Source of the DNA: Streptomyces angustmyceticus
GTDB taxonomy: Bacteria; Actinomycetota; Actinomycetes; Streptomycetales; Streptomycetaceae
Assembly: GCF_019933235.1 (NCBI RefSeq)
Contig: NZ_CP082945.1
Span: 6,361,501 to 6,425,500 of the forward strand
Length of the DNA: 64,000 nucleotides
Direction: 5' to 3'
Shown here: positions 8,674-17,075 of the stretch, one piece after another
How the letters are laid out: each line of letters begins with the position of its first letter
Position numbering within the stretch: the stretch's first letter is position 1
Notes under the pieces: generated by a model
The model's input: only the letters and a program-made list of their open reading frames with translations
What the model was told of the DNA's origin: nothing
Database searches by the model: none
Translations under genes and position numbers: made by a program

Positions 8674-9414
8674 TCAGTGCCCCGGGGCTCGTGCCGCCAG
8701 GACGGGGATGGAGGCGATCTTCCGCGCGTCCAGGTGCTCCCACATCAGCCCGGAGGGACGATGTGGCGACCGGCAGGTGATGACCTCACTTGGCGTCACG
8801 ATCACATCGACGCCGACGTCGTGCTCGGTCGCCGGCATGGCCTCGTCGAGGACTTGCAGCTCGTGCACGGTGGTGACGACGACGGTGTGTTCGCCGATGA
8901 GCCCGGCCTCGGTGAGGAACGCGAACTCCAGGTCGGAGTAGCCGGCGCCCTTGCCGATGCGCACCCCGGCTCGATTCACGGCGACGCTGCCCAGCACCAC
9001 CATGTCCACCGGCTGGAGGGCGTCCACCCCCACTTTGGGGGCGACGCCGGCAGCAACCCGACTGGAGGCGGCTTCGGTTGGCGGGATCGTGAGCGCCGTG
9101 GGGTCCAGCAGGTAGAACGGGTGGGGGTCGGCGAGCTTGGGCACCGCCATGAAGACGGTCTTGCCTTCGGACAACGCGAGCGCGCGCACGGGGAGCTGAG
9201 CCTTGTCGGGTACGGACTTGATCACCCACGCGTGCTTCCAGGCGGGCAGCTCGCCGAGCCTGGCGGCTGCTTCCTGTGATCCGACGAAGTTCGGGATGCG
9301 ACCGTGCGTGGTGACGTCGTGGCTGGCGCAGTTGGCGTCCAGGACGGCCCACACGCGCTCGCGCACTCGTTGCTTCTCGCGGTCCAGGTCCGTGGACATC
9401 TGCTCGTCGTTCAT
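8674..9414 (-). CDS. 5-formyltetrahydrofolate cyclo-ligase family protein
   Basis: Protein of 246 residues resembling the methenyltetrahydrofolate synthetase (5-FTHF cyclo-ligase) family. It shows KQRVRERVWAVLD near the start, a nucleotide-binding type RIGKGAGYSDLEFAFL motif in the middle (the family signature is GxGxGYYD) and VVTTVHELQVLD. The length exceeds the ~190 residues of housekeeping enzymes, and GYSD replaces GYYD, so it may be an MTHFS-domain protein of different substrate. Its ATG overlaps the stop of the upstream XRE-TPR gene (ATGA), implying translational coupling. Third codon positions are less GC-biased than in surrounding genes. Confidence 0.75.
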   Translation of the reverse strand: MNDEQMSTDLDREKQRVRERVWAVLDANCASHDVTTHGRIPNFVGSQEAAARLGELPAWKHAWVIKSVPDKAQLPVRALALSEGKTVFMAVPKLADPHPFYLLDPTALTIPPTEAASSRVAAGVAPKVGVDALQPVDMVVLGSVAVNRAGVRIGKGAGYSDLEFAFLTEAGLIGEHTVVVTTVHELQVLDEAMPATEHDVGVDVIVTPSEVITCRSPHRPSGLMWEHLDARKIASIPVLAARAPGH

Positions 9415-10577
9415 GCCGCCTCCATCAGCGCCAACAGGCGATCCTGGGCCTCCTGTACCGCGATCTCAGCTCGCCAGGGACGGAGTTCGCGCGCGGCACG
9501 GAAGACGATGTTCATTCCACCACCTCCGCGCGTTCCCTGCAGTTCGTCAACGGCATCGTTGAACACGACGAGCGCGTCGTCGAGGTCACCTCGGCGGATC
9601 GCGGTGAGAGTGAGGTTGCCCAGGACGATCGCGCGCGACTTGCGGCGCCCCTGCATGCGCGATGCGGTGTCCTGTAAGAACTGCTGCGCCTTGTCGAACC
9701 TCCCGAGAGACAGGCAGCAGGAGCCGGCGAGGCGACCGAAGTGTGTCGGGGTGAACAGTTCATGGGCCGCGTCCGTCCCGTCGGAGCGTTCGAGGTGCTT
9801 CTCGGCTCCGAACAGGGCGCGCTCGCATTTGCTGTCTTCGCCGAGGAAGGCGTGGGCCTCCGCAGCGTGCAGCAGAGCCAGACCCGTCAGGGCATGGCTC
9901 GCCTTCCGGGTGGTCTGAGCTGCTTGGAGCGCTAGTTCGAGGCCCTGGCGGTGGTCGTTCGCCCCGTACAAGGCGACATAGGAGGTGCGGAGCAGGGCAT
10001 GCCCCTCGGTTGCGCGATCACGGAGATGGCGTGCCACCTCCAGGCTCTGTGCGTAGTAGGCGCGGGCTGACTCATGGTCTCGCCGCTGCGACGTGTCCCA
10101 GATCAACTGGCCCATCAGCGTAGCCGCGTCGGCTTGGAGCGAACGCAGTTCACGCTGCACGCGTCCGGCCGGGGCCTCGTCGGCGAGGAAGGCCACCTTG
10201 TTGAGCTGCTGCCCGGCCTCAGCGAGGAGCGTCGCCGAGGCAACGGCGTCATAGCGGATCGTGAGGCTTTCCATCTCGGAGCGCAGCTCCGCTGCCACGA
10301 TCAGGTCGACTCCCGACGGACGTCGCAGCGCATAGCCGACGCGCTCCGTGCTCCTGGACGTCGTCGCCGGCGCCACCGTCAGCAGGTCTTCCAACTCCTT
10401 GGTGCCCACTTGGAGGAGTCGTGCCAGGCGGGGCCTTTGGAACGGGAGCGGGCTCGAATCGCCTGACTCCCAGCGACGAACCGTGGAGCGCTCAACCCCG
10501 AGAGCCTCGGCAAGGGTCTCCTGGGTGAATCCCAGAGCACGTCGACATCGAACAAGGTCGTGCCTCTTCACCGCCAT
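9411..10577 (-). CDS. XRE-type HTH regulator with TPR-like C-terminus
   Basis: Protein of 388 residues. Residues about 6-60 form an XRE/Cro helix-turn-helix (ALGFTQETLAEALGVERSTVRRWE). The rest is a long alpha-helical region with Ala/Leu-rich repeats resembling tetratricopeptide repeats (about 90-370). This layout is common among Streptomyces regulators that sense peptides or partner proteins. It overlaps the cyclo-ligase-like gene by 4 bp (ATGA) and is divergent from an RsbW-like ATPase gene. Codon use is relaxed (many ttg, cgt, gaa), unlike flanking genes, which suggests more recent acquisition. Confidence 0.85.
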   Translation of the reverse strand: MAVKRHDLVRCRRALGFTQETLAEALGVERSTVRRWESGDSSPLPFQRPRLARLLQVGTKELEDLLTVAPATTSRSTERVGYALRRPSGVDLIVAAELRSEMESLTIRYDAVASATLLAEAGQQLNKVAFLADEAPAGRVQRELRSLQADAATLMGQLIWDTSQRRDHESARAYYAQSLEVARHLRDRATEGHALLRTSYVALYGANDHRQGLELALQAAQTTRKASHALTGLALLHAAEAHAFLGEDSKCERALFGAEKHLERSDGTDAAHELFTPTHFGRLAGSCCLSLGRFDKAQQFLQDTASRMQGRRKSRAIVLGNLTLTAIRRGDLDDALVVFNDAVDELQGTRGGGGMNIVFRAARELRPWRAEIAVQEAQDRLLALMEAA

Positions 10578-10902
10578 GGGTCAACTCTCCCCGGTTGTCT
10601 TCGGCCTCGATGGCGAAGCGGCATCCCAGGTCGGTCCCAGGTGTGCCCCAGTGATGCCCCGTCCTCGCCCCAATTCTGCTCTGGTTCCGCCTGCCTGGGA
10701 GCGGTTCCGTGGGGCTGCTTCAGCAGATCGCACCGCTCGATCTGCCATCGCTTCTGCCAACGATCGTCAAGGAGACCCGTTGCTGAGGATCTACGAAGTG
10801 GACCGGGGCGCGGGGCAGCATCGCCGGCTCCTGCCGGTGCCCTGCCTGCCCGGTGCCTCTCCTTCCGGCGACGTCGTCACAGCAGGGAGGAGACCAGGAC
10901 GC
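10578..10902. promoter_or_regulatory. Divergent control region
   Basis: 325 bases between the XRE regulator and the ATPase gene. It contains repeated short blocks (cccaggt at 10627 and 10636; gccccag/atgcccc) that could be operator half-sites. No gene is supported. Confidence 0.35.
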
Positions 10903-11322
10903 ATGGACGAACAGAGTGAACTCCGCTTCAACCGTTCGGCCACGTCCGTCGGCAAGGCGCGCGCCTTCGTCCGAGCCGCACTCCCCGCCGAACAACTCGG
11001 CCACCGGATCGACGACATCACGGTCTGTGTGTCCGAGCTGGTCACCAACGCGGTGCGGCACGGCAGCCCTGCTGGTCACCTCATCCTCGTGCGCGTGATT
11101 GTCAACGAGATGCTCTTGCGTATCGAAGTGCACGACGCGGGCGACAGCCCACCTCGGCTGCAAGCCCCGGCAGACGATGACGAGGCCGGGCGTGGCCTCT
11201 TCCTTGTCAATGCCCTTGCCGACGACTGGGGTATCGCGCCTCGCAAGGGGCTCGGCAAGGCCGTCTGGGCCGCGTTCAAGTTGCCCGCGCCTGTGTCCGT
11301 GCGCAATCCCGTGCCATGCTGA
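10903..11322 (+). CDS. RsbW-like ATP-binding (anti-sigma type) protein
   Basis: Protein of 139 residues forming one GHKL/HATPase fold. The N-box is ELVTNAVRHG, the G1 box is VHDAGDSPP and the G2-like segment is EAGRGLFLVNALADDWG. Streptomyces encode dozens of such RsbW/SpoIIAB-like proteins, which bind anti-sigma antagonists, sigma factors or other partners. I chose ATG 10903, which follows a ggagg/ccagga stretch and directly opens the domain; an upstream extension of the frame would cross the divergent promoter region. Codon use is relaxed like that of the two genes opposite. Confidence 0.88.
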   Translation: MDEQSELRFNRSATSVGKARAFVRAALPAEQLGHRIDDITVCVSELVTNAVRHGSPAGHLILVRVIVNEMLLRIEVHDAGDSPPRLQAPADDDEAGRGLFLVNALADDWGIAPRKGLGKAVWAAFKLPAPVSVRNPVPC

Positions 11323-11473
11323 TCGACCCTGAGGCCCCGGCTTCCACCGTGGGCCTTCCCGGGGGCAGGATCTGCGCGCGGTGAGCGGAGCGAGTCGCCT
11401 TGAATGAGCGAAGAGGGATTTCAACGGGTGTGCTGCTGCCCGGCGGCCGTAGGGATTCGAAGAAGCCCCGGTG

Positions 11474-11689
11474 CTAGCCGGCCCGCTTGGTCTGGACGTC
11501 CTCGGCGGTCAGGGCCTTGCCGCCGATGGCCCATGCGCCGCTGGGGGTCTCGGTGATCACGACATGTGTCACCGGTCGCAGTGCCTCGCCCTCGATGGCG
11601 ATCAACGCCTCGGAGACGTCTTCGACCATCTTCTGCTTTTCCTCGGGGGTGAATACCCCGGCGATCACCTTGATGTCGATGAAGGGCAT
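11474..11689 (-). CDS. 4-oxalocrotonate tautomerase family protein
   Basis: Short protein of 71 residues starting MPFIDIKVIAG; after removal of Met the N-terminal Pro is the expected general base of the tautomerase superfamily. FTPEEKQKMVEDVSEAL and VTHVVITETPSGAWAIGG match the family. These enzymes act as small oligomers on enol/keto substrates or detoxify halogenated acids. The physiological substrate is unknown. It is a single gene, ending head-on to the ATPase gene. Confidence 0.88.
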   Translation of the reverse strand: MPFIDIKVIAGVFTPEEKQKMVEDVSEALIAIEGEALRPVTHVVITETPSGAWAIGGKALTAEDVQTKRAG

Positions 11690-11894
11690 CGGATGCCTCC
11701 CACGTGATGGTGAGATCCGGCCGTCATGCCGCTCGTGGCGCCAGGTTCGAACGCCTCTCGGGGCCTGCCTGAACGGCCCTGGTCATCGGCTCCCGGCCGT
11801 CGTCGATCCGGCCCGGTTCACCGTCGGGCCGTGACGCCGATGCCCACCGCTGCGCACGCCGGCGTGTTTCTCCCAGTGTCGCAGATCGACCCCC

Positions 11895-12218
11895 TCACGC
11901 CTGTCCGGTTTCGAAGCGGCTCACCTTTCCGTTTTCCACCGTGAAGCGCCAGCGGGTGCGCATTTCGCCCCAGGTGTCGTTGCGGTAGTCCGCGACCAGG
12001 GAGAGGCCCTGGTGGGACTCGGACCGGACGTCGATGTGTCCCCGTGTCGCGAAGATCTCCCGGTCGCACCATTCGCGCAGGTCCCGGTCGGAGCCGTCGT
12101 CGGACATGGTGGCGTCGGGGGTGAGGGCGTCGAAGAACGCCTGCTCGTCGTTGTCGTTGAGGGCCGTGACCAGGGCTCGTACCGCGGGGTCGGACAGTCG
12201 GTTGGCGGAGAGGGTCAT
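11895..12218 (-). CDS. NTF2-like (SnoaL-type) protein
   Basis: Protein of 107 residues with the cone-shaped NTF2/SnoaL fold pattern: an N-terminal helix VRALVTALNDNDEQAFFDALTPDATMSDDG, then strands including VADYRNDTWGEMRTRWRF. No catalytic assignment is possible. The ATG (12216-12218) overlaps the stop of the upstream membrane protein gene (ATGA), so the two are coupled. The frame runs open far upstream, antisense to dnaE2, but that part is not coding. Confidence 0.8.
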   Translation of the reverse strand: MTLSANRLSDPAVRALVTALNDNDEQAFFDALTPDATMSDDGSDRDLREWCDREIFATRGHIDVRSESHQGLSLVADYRNDTWGEMRTRWRFTVENGKVSRFETGQA

Positions 12219-13249
12219 GAGGGGTTCCCGTCCTTCGTGCGGAGGATCGAACGTGCCAGGGTGATGACGGTGCCGCCCGCCGCCCAGGCGGACAGCACCA
12301 GGAGCGGGCCGGTGAGCGCGTTGCCGCGGAAGTAGGCGAGGGAGCGCGCGGCCCAGGTGCCGGCGCCCGGGGGGAGGGCGGGGCCGAGGGCGCGCCAGAA
12401 CGGGGGCAGCATCGGGTAGGGGTAGGCGCCGCCCGCGCTGGGGTTGCCGAGGATGACGATCAGCAGGATCGCCAGGCCGATGCCGATGATGCCCAGCAGG
12501 GCCTGGCAGGCCAGGGTGGTGGCGCCGACGGCGAAGACGACCAGCGCGCCCAGGCCCCACAGGCCGAAGAACGTGCCGGGCAGTGCGTCCAGGACGGGCC
12601 CGACGATGAGTGTGCCCGCCAGTCCGGCGGCGAGCGCGTACAGGGCGAGCGCGGCCAGCCGGATGACCGCCCGGTGCCCGTTGGAGGGGCGCGCCCCGGC
12701 GCTGATCGCGAGGATCGCGGCGCACAGGTAGCCGCCGACGCACCAGCCGACGACGAGGTAGAAGGACGACAGGCTGCGGCTGTCGCCCGGGTCCGCGGGG
12801 ATCACGTCCACGGTGCGCACGGTGCGGCGCTCGGCCTTCTCCGCCGAGCGGACGACCAGTTCGACCGCCTGGGCGAGGGAGGCCCCGCCGCCACTGGCCA
12901 CCAGGAGCCGGTCGGTGCGGCCGCGCGGGTCGACGATCAGCACGCCGTCGAGGGTCCGGTCGGCGAGCCGGGCCCGCGCGGCCCGTTCGGAGGGCACCGC
13001 GCGCGGGTCCAGGGGGGAGCCGGGCAGCCGGCTCAGCTTGCCCACCAGCTGCCCGCGGGCCTGGGCCGGGGCGACCACGCCGAACGGCACATCGGTGGGC
13101 CGGGGGTGGTGGAAGGCGCCGGTGTACGACGTGATGAACGCGATCATCAGGCCCAGCACGCCGAGCACCAGCAGCGAGGCATGGGGCGTCACCGCGCTCC
13201 GCACCTCCCGGAGGAAGGTGGTGCGGGTGCCGTCGTCCGTCGTGGCCAT
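12215..13249 (-). CDS. YhgE/ABC-2-type membrane protein
   Basis: Protein of 344 residues with one N-terminal membrane helix (about 25-45), a soluble extracytoplasmic domain (about 50-165) and five or six C-terminal helices (about 170-335). This is the topology of Pip/YhgE and ABC-2 permease-like proteins. No ATPase gene is adjacent. I chose the ATG at 13247-13249 because gaggag lies just upstream; a GTG six codons earlier overlaps that ribosome site. Role unknown; export or cell-envelope function is only inferred from family topology. Confidence 0.7.
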   Translation of the reverse strand: MATTDDGTRTTFLREVRSAVTPHASLLVLGVLGLMIAFITSYTGAFHHPRPTDVPFGVVAPAQARGQLVGKLSRLPGSPLDPRAVPSERAARARLADRTLDGVLIVDPRGRTDRLLVASGGGASLAQAVELVVRSAEKAERRTVRTVDVIPADPGDSRSLSSFYLVVGWCVGGYLCAAILAISAGARPSNGHRAVIRLAALALYALAAGLAGTLIVGPVLDALPGTFFGLWGLGALVVFAVGATTLACQALLGIIGIGLAILLIVILGNPSAGGAYPYPMLPPFWRALGPALPPGAGTWAARSLAYFRGNALTGPLLVLSAWAAGGTVITLARSILRTKDGNPS

Positions 13250-13403
13250 GCGGTCGCTCCTCGTCACGCTGCCGGCTGCCGGTCCGGCGCGCTGGGTGCT
13301 TTTGCTCCGTTATCTTCCGTTTGGCGGTGGGGGTGCGCAGATCGGGCGGGGCCGATCGGCGGATGGCGAGCGGGAGGCGGGCGGGGCTCCCCGGGCAGGT
13401 CTT

Positions 13404-13417
13404 CGTACGAATGTTCG
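13404..13417 (+). promoter_or_regulatory. SOS (LexA) box upstream of dnaE2
   Basis: CGTACGAATGTTCG matches the Gram-positive/actinobacterial LexA box CGAAC-N4-GTTCG at 9 of 10 defined positions (T for A at position 3). It lies 77-90 nt upstream of the dnaE2 start, a usual place for a LexA-controlled promoter. Confidence 0.7.
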
Positions 13418-13493
13418 ATGGCGGGTTATGGTGGAGGGGAGGAACGAGGGACACAGAGTCAGCCGGGGGGCGGATGAGGCGCAGGAGGTGCGG

Positions 13494-16400
13494 ATGCCCG
13501 GGTTCACGCATCTGCACACCGCTTCGGGGTTCTCCCTGCGCTACGGCGCCTCCCATCCGGAGCGGCTCGCCGAGCGTGCCGCCGAACGCGGGATGGACGC
13601 CCTCGCGCTGACCGACCGGGACGGGCTCTCCGGGGCCGTACGGTTCGCCAAGGCCGCCGCCGAGGCCGGTATCCGCCCGCTGTTCGGCGCCGAACTCGCC
13701 GTGGCGGAGCGGGAGTCGGACCCCGCGCCCCACGCTGCCGCCACGCGCCGCCGCACCCCGGTGCGCGGCGGCGCCTTCCGTGACGAGTCCGCCGCCCGCG
13801 CCGTCTTCCTGGCCCGCGACGGCGCGGCCGGCTGGGCCGCCCTGTGCCGGCTGGTCTCCGCCGCCCACGCCGGGCGGGGGGAGCAGCCCGTCCTCCCGTG
13901 GAGCGCCCTGGAATCCGCCGCGGGCGGGCTGACCGTGCTGCTCGGGCCGGACTCCGAGATCGGCCGGGCGCTGGCCGCCGGGCGCCCGGACCGCGCCGCC
14001 CGGCTGCTCGCCCCCTGGCGCGAGCGGTGCGGTCAGGCGCTGCGCCTGGAAGTCGTCGACCACGGGCGGCCCGGCAGCGGCCCCGGCTCCCCGCGGCTGG
14101 CCGCCCGCACCCTCGGCTTCGCCGTCGACCAGGGCGTCCACGCCGTGCTGACCAACGCGGTCCGCTACGCCGACCCCGGCCAGGGGCCGGTCGCCGACAT
14201 CCTGGACTCCGCCCGCCGCCTGGTGCCGGTGGACCGGCACCGGCCCGAGGCCCGGGACGGCGGCGAGCGCTGGCTCAAGGACGCCGCCGCCATGCGCCAC
14301 ACCGCCGAGCGGGTCGCCGAGGCGGCCGGATTCCGCCGCGCCCTGGCCCACCGGCTGCTCACCATGACCGAGGAGACCGCCGGCGCGTGCCTGGTCGACC
14401 CGCAGGACGACATCGGGCTCGGCCGGGTCCACTTCCCCGAGCCGCGGCTGGTCGGCGCGGGCCGGCGCACCGCCGCCCGGGTGCTGCGCTCGCGCTGCGC
14501 CGCCGCGATGGTGCTGCGCGGCTACGACCGCGACCGCGCGCGCTGGGTGCGGCTGCACGACGAGCTGCGCACGATCGAACGGCTCGGCTACCCCTCGTAC
14601 TTCCTGACGGTCGCTCAGGTCGTGGACGACGTCAAGGGGATGGGCATCCGGGTCGCGGCCCGCGGGTCCGGCGCCGGCTCCCTGGTCAACCACCTCCTCG
14701 GCATCGCCCACGCCGACCCGGTCGAGCACGGGCTGCTGATGGAGCGCTTCTTGTCCGAGCGGCGGGCGGCGCTGCCGGACATCGACATCGACGTCGAGTC
14801 CGCCCGCCGGCTGGAGGTCTACCGCGCGATCTTCGACCGCTTCGGCGCCGAGCGGGTCGCCACCGTCTCGATGCCCGAGACCTACCGCGTCCGGCACGCC
14901 GTACGGGACGTGGGCGCCGCCCTGGGCATGGACCCGGCACGGGTGGACCGCCTCGCCAAGTCCTTCCCGCACATCCGCGCCGGCGACGCCCGGGCGGCGC
15001 TGGCCGAGCTGCCGGAGCTGCGCGGGATCCGGGAGGCCGGCGGGGAGCGGCTGTGGCCGCTGGTCGAGGCGCTGGACGCGCTGCCGCGCGGGATCGCCAT
15101 GCACCCGTGCGGGGTGCTGCTCTCCGACGCCACCCTGCTGGACCGCACGCCGGTCGTGCCCACCAGCACCGAGATCCCCCACCGCCTCGAGGGCACGGGA
15201 AGCGCTCCCCTCGCCATGTCCCAGTTCGACAAGGAGGACGTGGAGGACCTGGGGCTGCTCAAGCTCGATGTGCTGGGCGTACGGATGCAGTCCGCGATGG
15301 CGCACGCGGTCGCCGAGATCGGCCGGGCCACCGGGCGCCGGATCGACCTCGACGACCCCGCGCAGGTGCCGCCCGGCGACGAGGCGACCTACGACCTGAT
15401 CCGTTCGACCGAGACCCTCGGCTGCTTCCAGATCGAGTCGCCGGGCCAGCGCGACCTGGTCGGCAGACTGCAGCCCGCCACCTTCCACGACCTGGTCGTC
15501 GACATCTCCCTCTTCCGGCCGGGCCCGGTCGCCGCCGACATGGTGCGGCCCTTCATCGAGGCCAGGCACGGCCGCAGGCCCGTCCGCCATCCGCACCCGG
15601 ACCTGGCGGAGCCGCTGCGCGAGACCTACGGGGTGGTGGTGTTCCACGAGCAGGTCATCGAGCTGCTGCGGATCATGACGGGCTGCGCACGGGACGAGGC
15701 GGACGAGAAGCGGCGGGCCCTGTCGCACCCCGAGCAGCAGGGCAGGCTCCGCGCCTGGTTCGCCCGGTGCGCCGAGCGGCGCGGCTATGCGCCCGACGTC
15801 GTCGCGCGCACCTGGGAGATCGTCGAGGCGTTCGGCTCGTACGGCTTCTGCAAGGCGCACGCGGTGGCCTTCGCGGTGCCCACCTACCAGTCCGCCTGGC
15901 TCAAGGCGCACCACCCCGCGGCCTTCTACGCCGGGCTGCTCACCCACGACCCCGGGATGTACCCGAAGCGGCTGCTGCTCGCGGACGCGCGGCGGCGCGG
16001 GGTGCCGGTGCTGCCGCTGGACGTGAACCGGTCGGCGGTCGCTCATCGGATCGAACTGGTGTCCGGTTCGCATGGTGGCGGGCCCCGTTCCGGCGCGCTC
16101 TGGGGGCTGCGGCTCGCGCTCTGCGATGTGCACGGCATGAGCGAGGCCGAGGCGCGGCGGATCGAGGTCGGGCAGCCCTACCGCTCGCTGCAGGACCTGT
16201 GGCAGCGGGCCAGGCCGAGCCGCCCGGTGGCCGAACGCCTCGCCCGGGTCGGCGCGTTGGACGCCTTCGGCGCGAACCGGCGGGATCTGCTGCTGTACGT
16301 CGCCGAGCTGCACCGCCACGGACGGCAGGCGTCCACCGGCCAGTTGACGCTGCCGTCCGGGGCCCTCGACGGGGCGGGCGCGGAGCGGGGCGAGCCGGTC

Positions 16401-17075
16401 GACGCGGTCGAGCCGGCGGGGCTGCCCGACCTCGGCGACGTCGAACGGCTCAGCGCCGAGCTGGGCGTCCTCGGCATGGACGCCTCCCGCCATCTGATGG
16501 CCGACCACCGGGAGTTCCTCGCCGAGCTGGGCGCCCTGCCGGCCCGGCTGCTGCGCGGCGCCCGGCACGGCGAGACGGTGCTGGTCGCCGGGGCCAAGGC
16601 GGCCACGCAGACACCGCCGATCCGCTCCGGCCGCCGGGTCGTCTTCACCACGCTCGACGACAGCACGGGCCTGGTCGACTGCGCCTTCTTCGACGATTCC
16701 CACGAGGCGTGCGCGCACACCGTCTTCCACTCCTGGCTGCTGCTGGTGCGCGGTACGGTCCAGCGGCGCGGGCCGCGCAGCCTCAGCGTGGTCGGCGCCG
16801 CCGCCTGGAACCTCGCCGAGCTGGCCGAACTCCGCCGCGAGGGCGGGCTGGAGGCGGTCGCCGCCCGGCTCGCCACGGCACCGGAGAAGCCGGAGCGGCA
16901 GGAGGGGCGGCACGAGCCGGCGGCCGGGACGGACGACGGGCGGGACGGGCCGGGCCGCACCCTCCGGCTGGAGACCGGCTACGAGCTGCACCCGTGGGCC
17001 GACCTCCAGCCCGCGGGCGAACGCGCCGCCACCGGACGCAAGTTGTGGCACGCCAGCCCGGGGAGCGCGGGATGA
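13494..17075 (+). CDS. dnaE2: Error-prone DNA polymerase III alpha (DnaE2)
   Basis: C-family polymerase of 1193 residues used in damage-induced mutagenesis. It begins with a PHP domain (FTHLHTASGFS, His6 and His8), followed by the polymerase core with catalytic Asp429/Asp431 in PDIDIDVES and Asp592 in KLDVLG. Tandem HhH segments and a C-terminal OB fold (about 1010-1110) follow. The short PHP start and missing C-terminal tau-binding region fit DnaE2 rather than replicative DnaE1. AGGAGG lies 5 nt before ATG 13494, which fixes the start although the frame is open 680 bases upstream. An SOS box lies upstream. The stop overlaps the start of a Y-family gene (ATGA), giving a DnaE2 plus ImuB-like pair; no imuA is adjacent. 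Confidence 0.95.
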   Translation: MPGFTHLHTASGFSLRYGASHPERLAERAAERGMDALALTDRDGLSGAVRFAKAAAEAGIRPLFGAELAVAERESDPAPHAAATRRRTPVRGGAFRDESAARAVFLARDGAAGWAALCRLVSAAHAGRGEQPVLPWSALESAAGGLTVLLGPDSEIGRALAAGRPDRAARLLAPWRERCGQALRLEVVDHGRPGSGPGSPRLAARTLGFAVDQGVHAVLTNAVRYADPGQGPVADILDSARRLVPVDRHRPEARDGGERWLKDAAAMRHTAERVAEAAGFRRALAHRLLTMTEETAGACLVDPQDDIGLGRVHFPEPRLVGAGRRTAARVLRSRCAAAMVLRGYDRDRARWVRLHDELRTIERLGYPSYFLTVAQVVDDVKGMGIRVAARGSGAGSLVNHLLGIAHADPVEHGLLMERFLSERRAALPDIDIDVESARRLEVYRAIFDRFGAERVATVSMPETYRVRHAVRDVGAALGMDPARVDRLAKSFPHIRAGDARAALAELPELRGIREAGGERLWPLVEALDALPRGIAMHPCGVLLSDATLLDRTPVVPTSTEIPHRLEGTGSAPLAMSQFDKEDVEDLGLLKLDVLGVRMQSAMAHAVAEIGRATGRRIDLDDPAQVPPGDEATYDLIRSTETLGCFQIESPGQRDLVGRLQPATFHDLVVDISLFRPGPVAADMVRPFIEARHGRRPVRHPHPDLAEPLRETYGVVVFHEQVIELLRIMTGCARDEADEKRRALSHPEQQGRLRAWFARCAERRGYAPDVVARTWEIVEAFGSYGFCKAHAVAFAVPTYQSAWLKAHHPAAFYAGLLTHDPGMYPKRLLLADARRRGVPVLPLDVNRSAVAHRIELVSGSHGGGPRSGALWGLRLALCDVHGMSEAEARRIEVGQPYRSLQDLWQRARPSRPVAERLARVGALDAFGANRRDLLLYVAELHRHGRQASTGQLTLPSGALDGAGAERGEPVDAVEPAGLPDLGDVERLSAELGVLGMDASRHLMADHREFLAELGALPARLLRGARHGETVLVAGAKAATQTPPIRSGRRVVFTTLDDSTGLVDCAFFDDSHEACAHTVFHSWLLLVRGTVQRRGPRSLSVVGAAAWNLAELAELRREGGLEAVAARLATAPEKPERQEGRHEPAAGTDDGRDGPGRTLRLETGYELHPWADLQPAGERAATGRKLWHASPGSAG

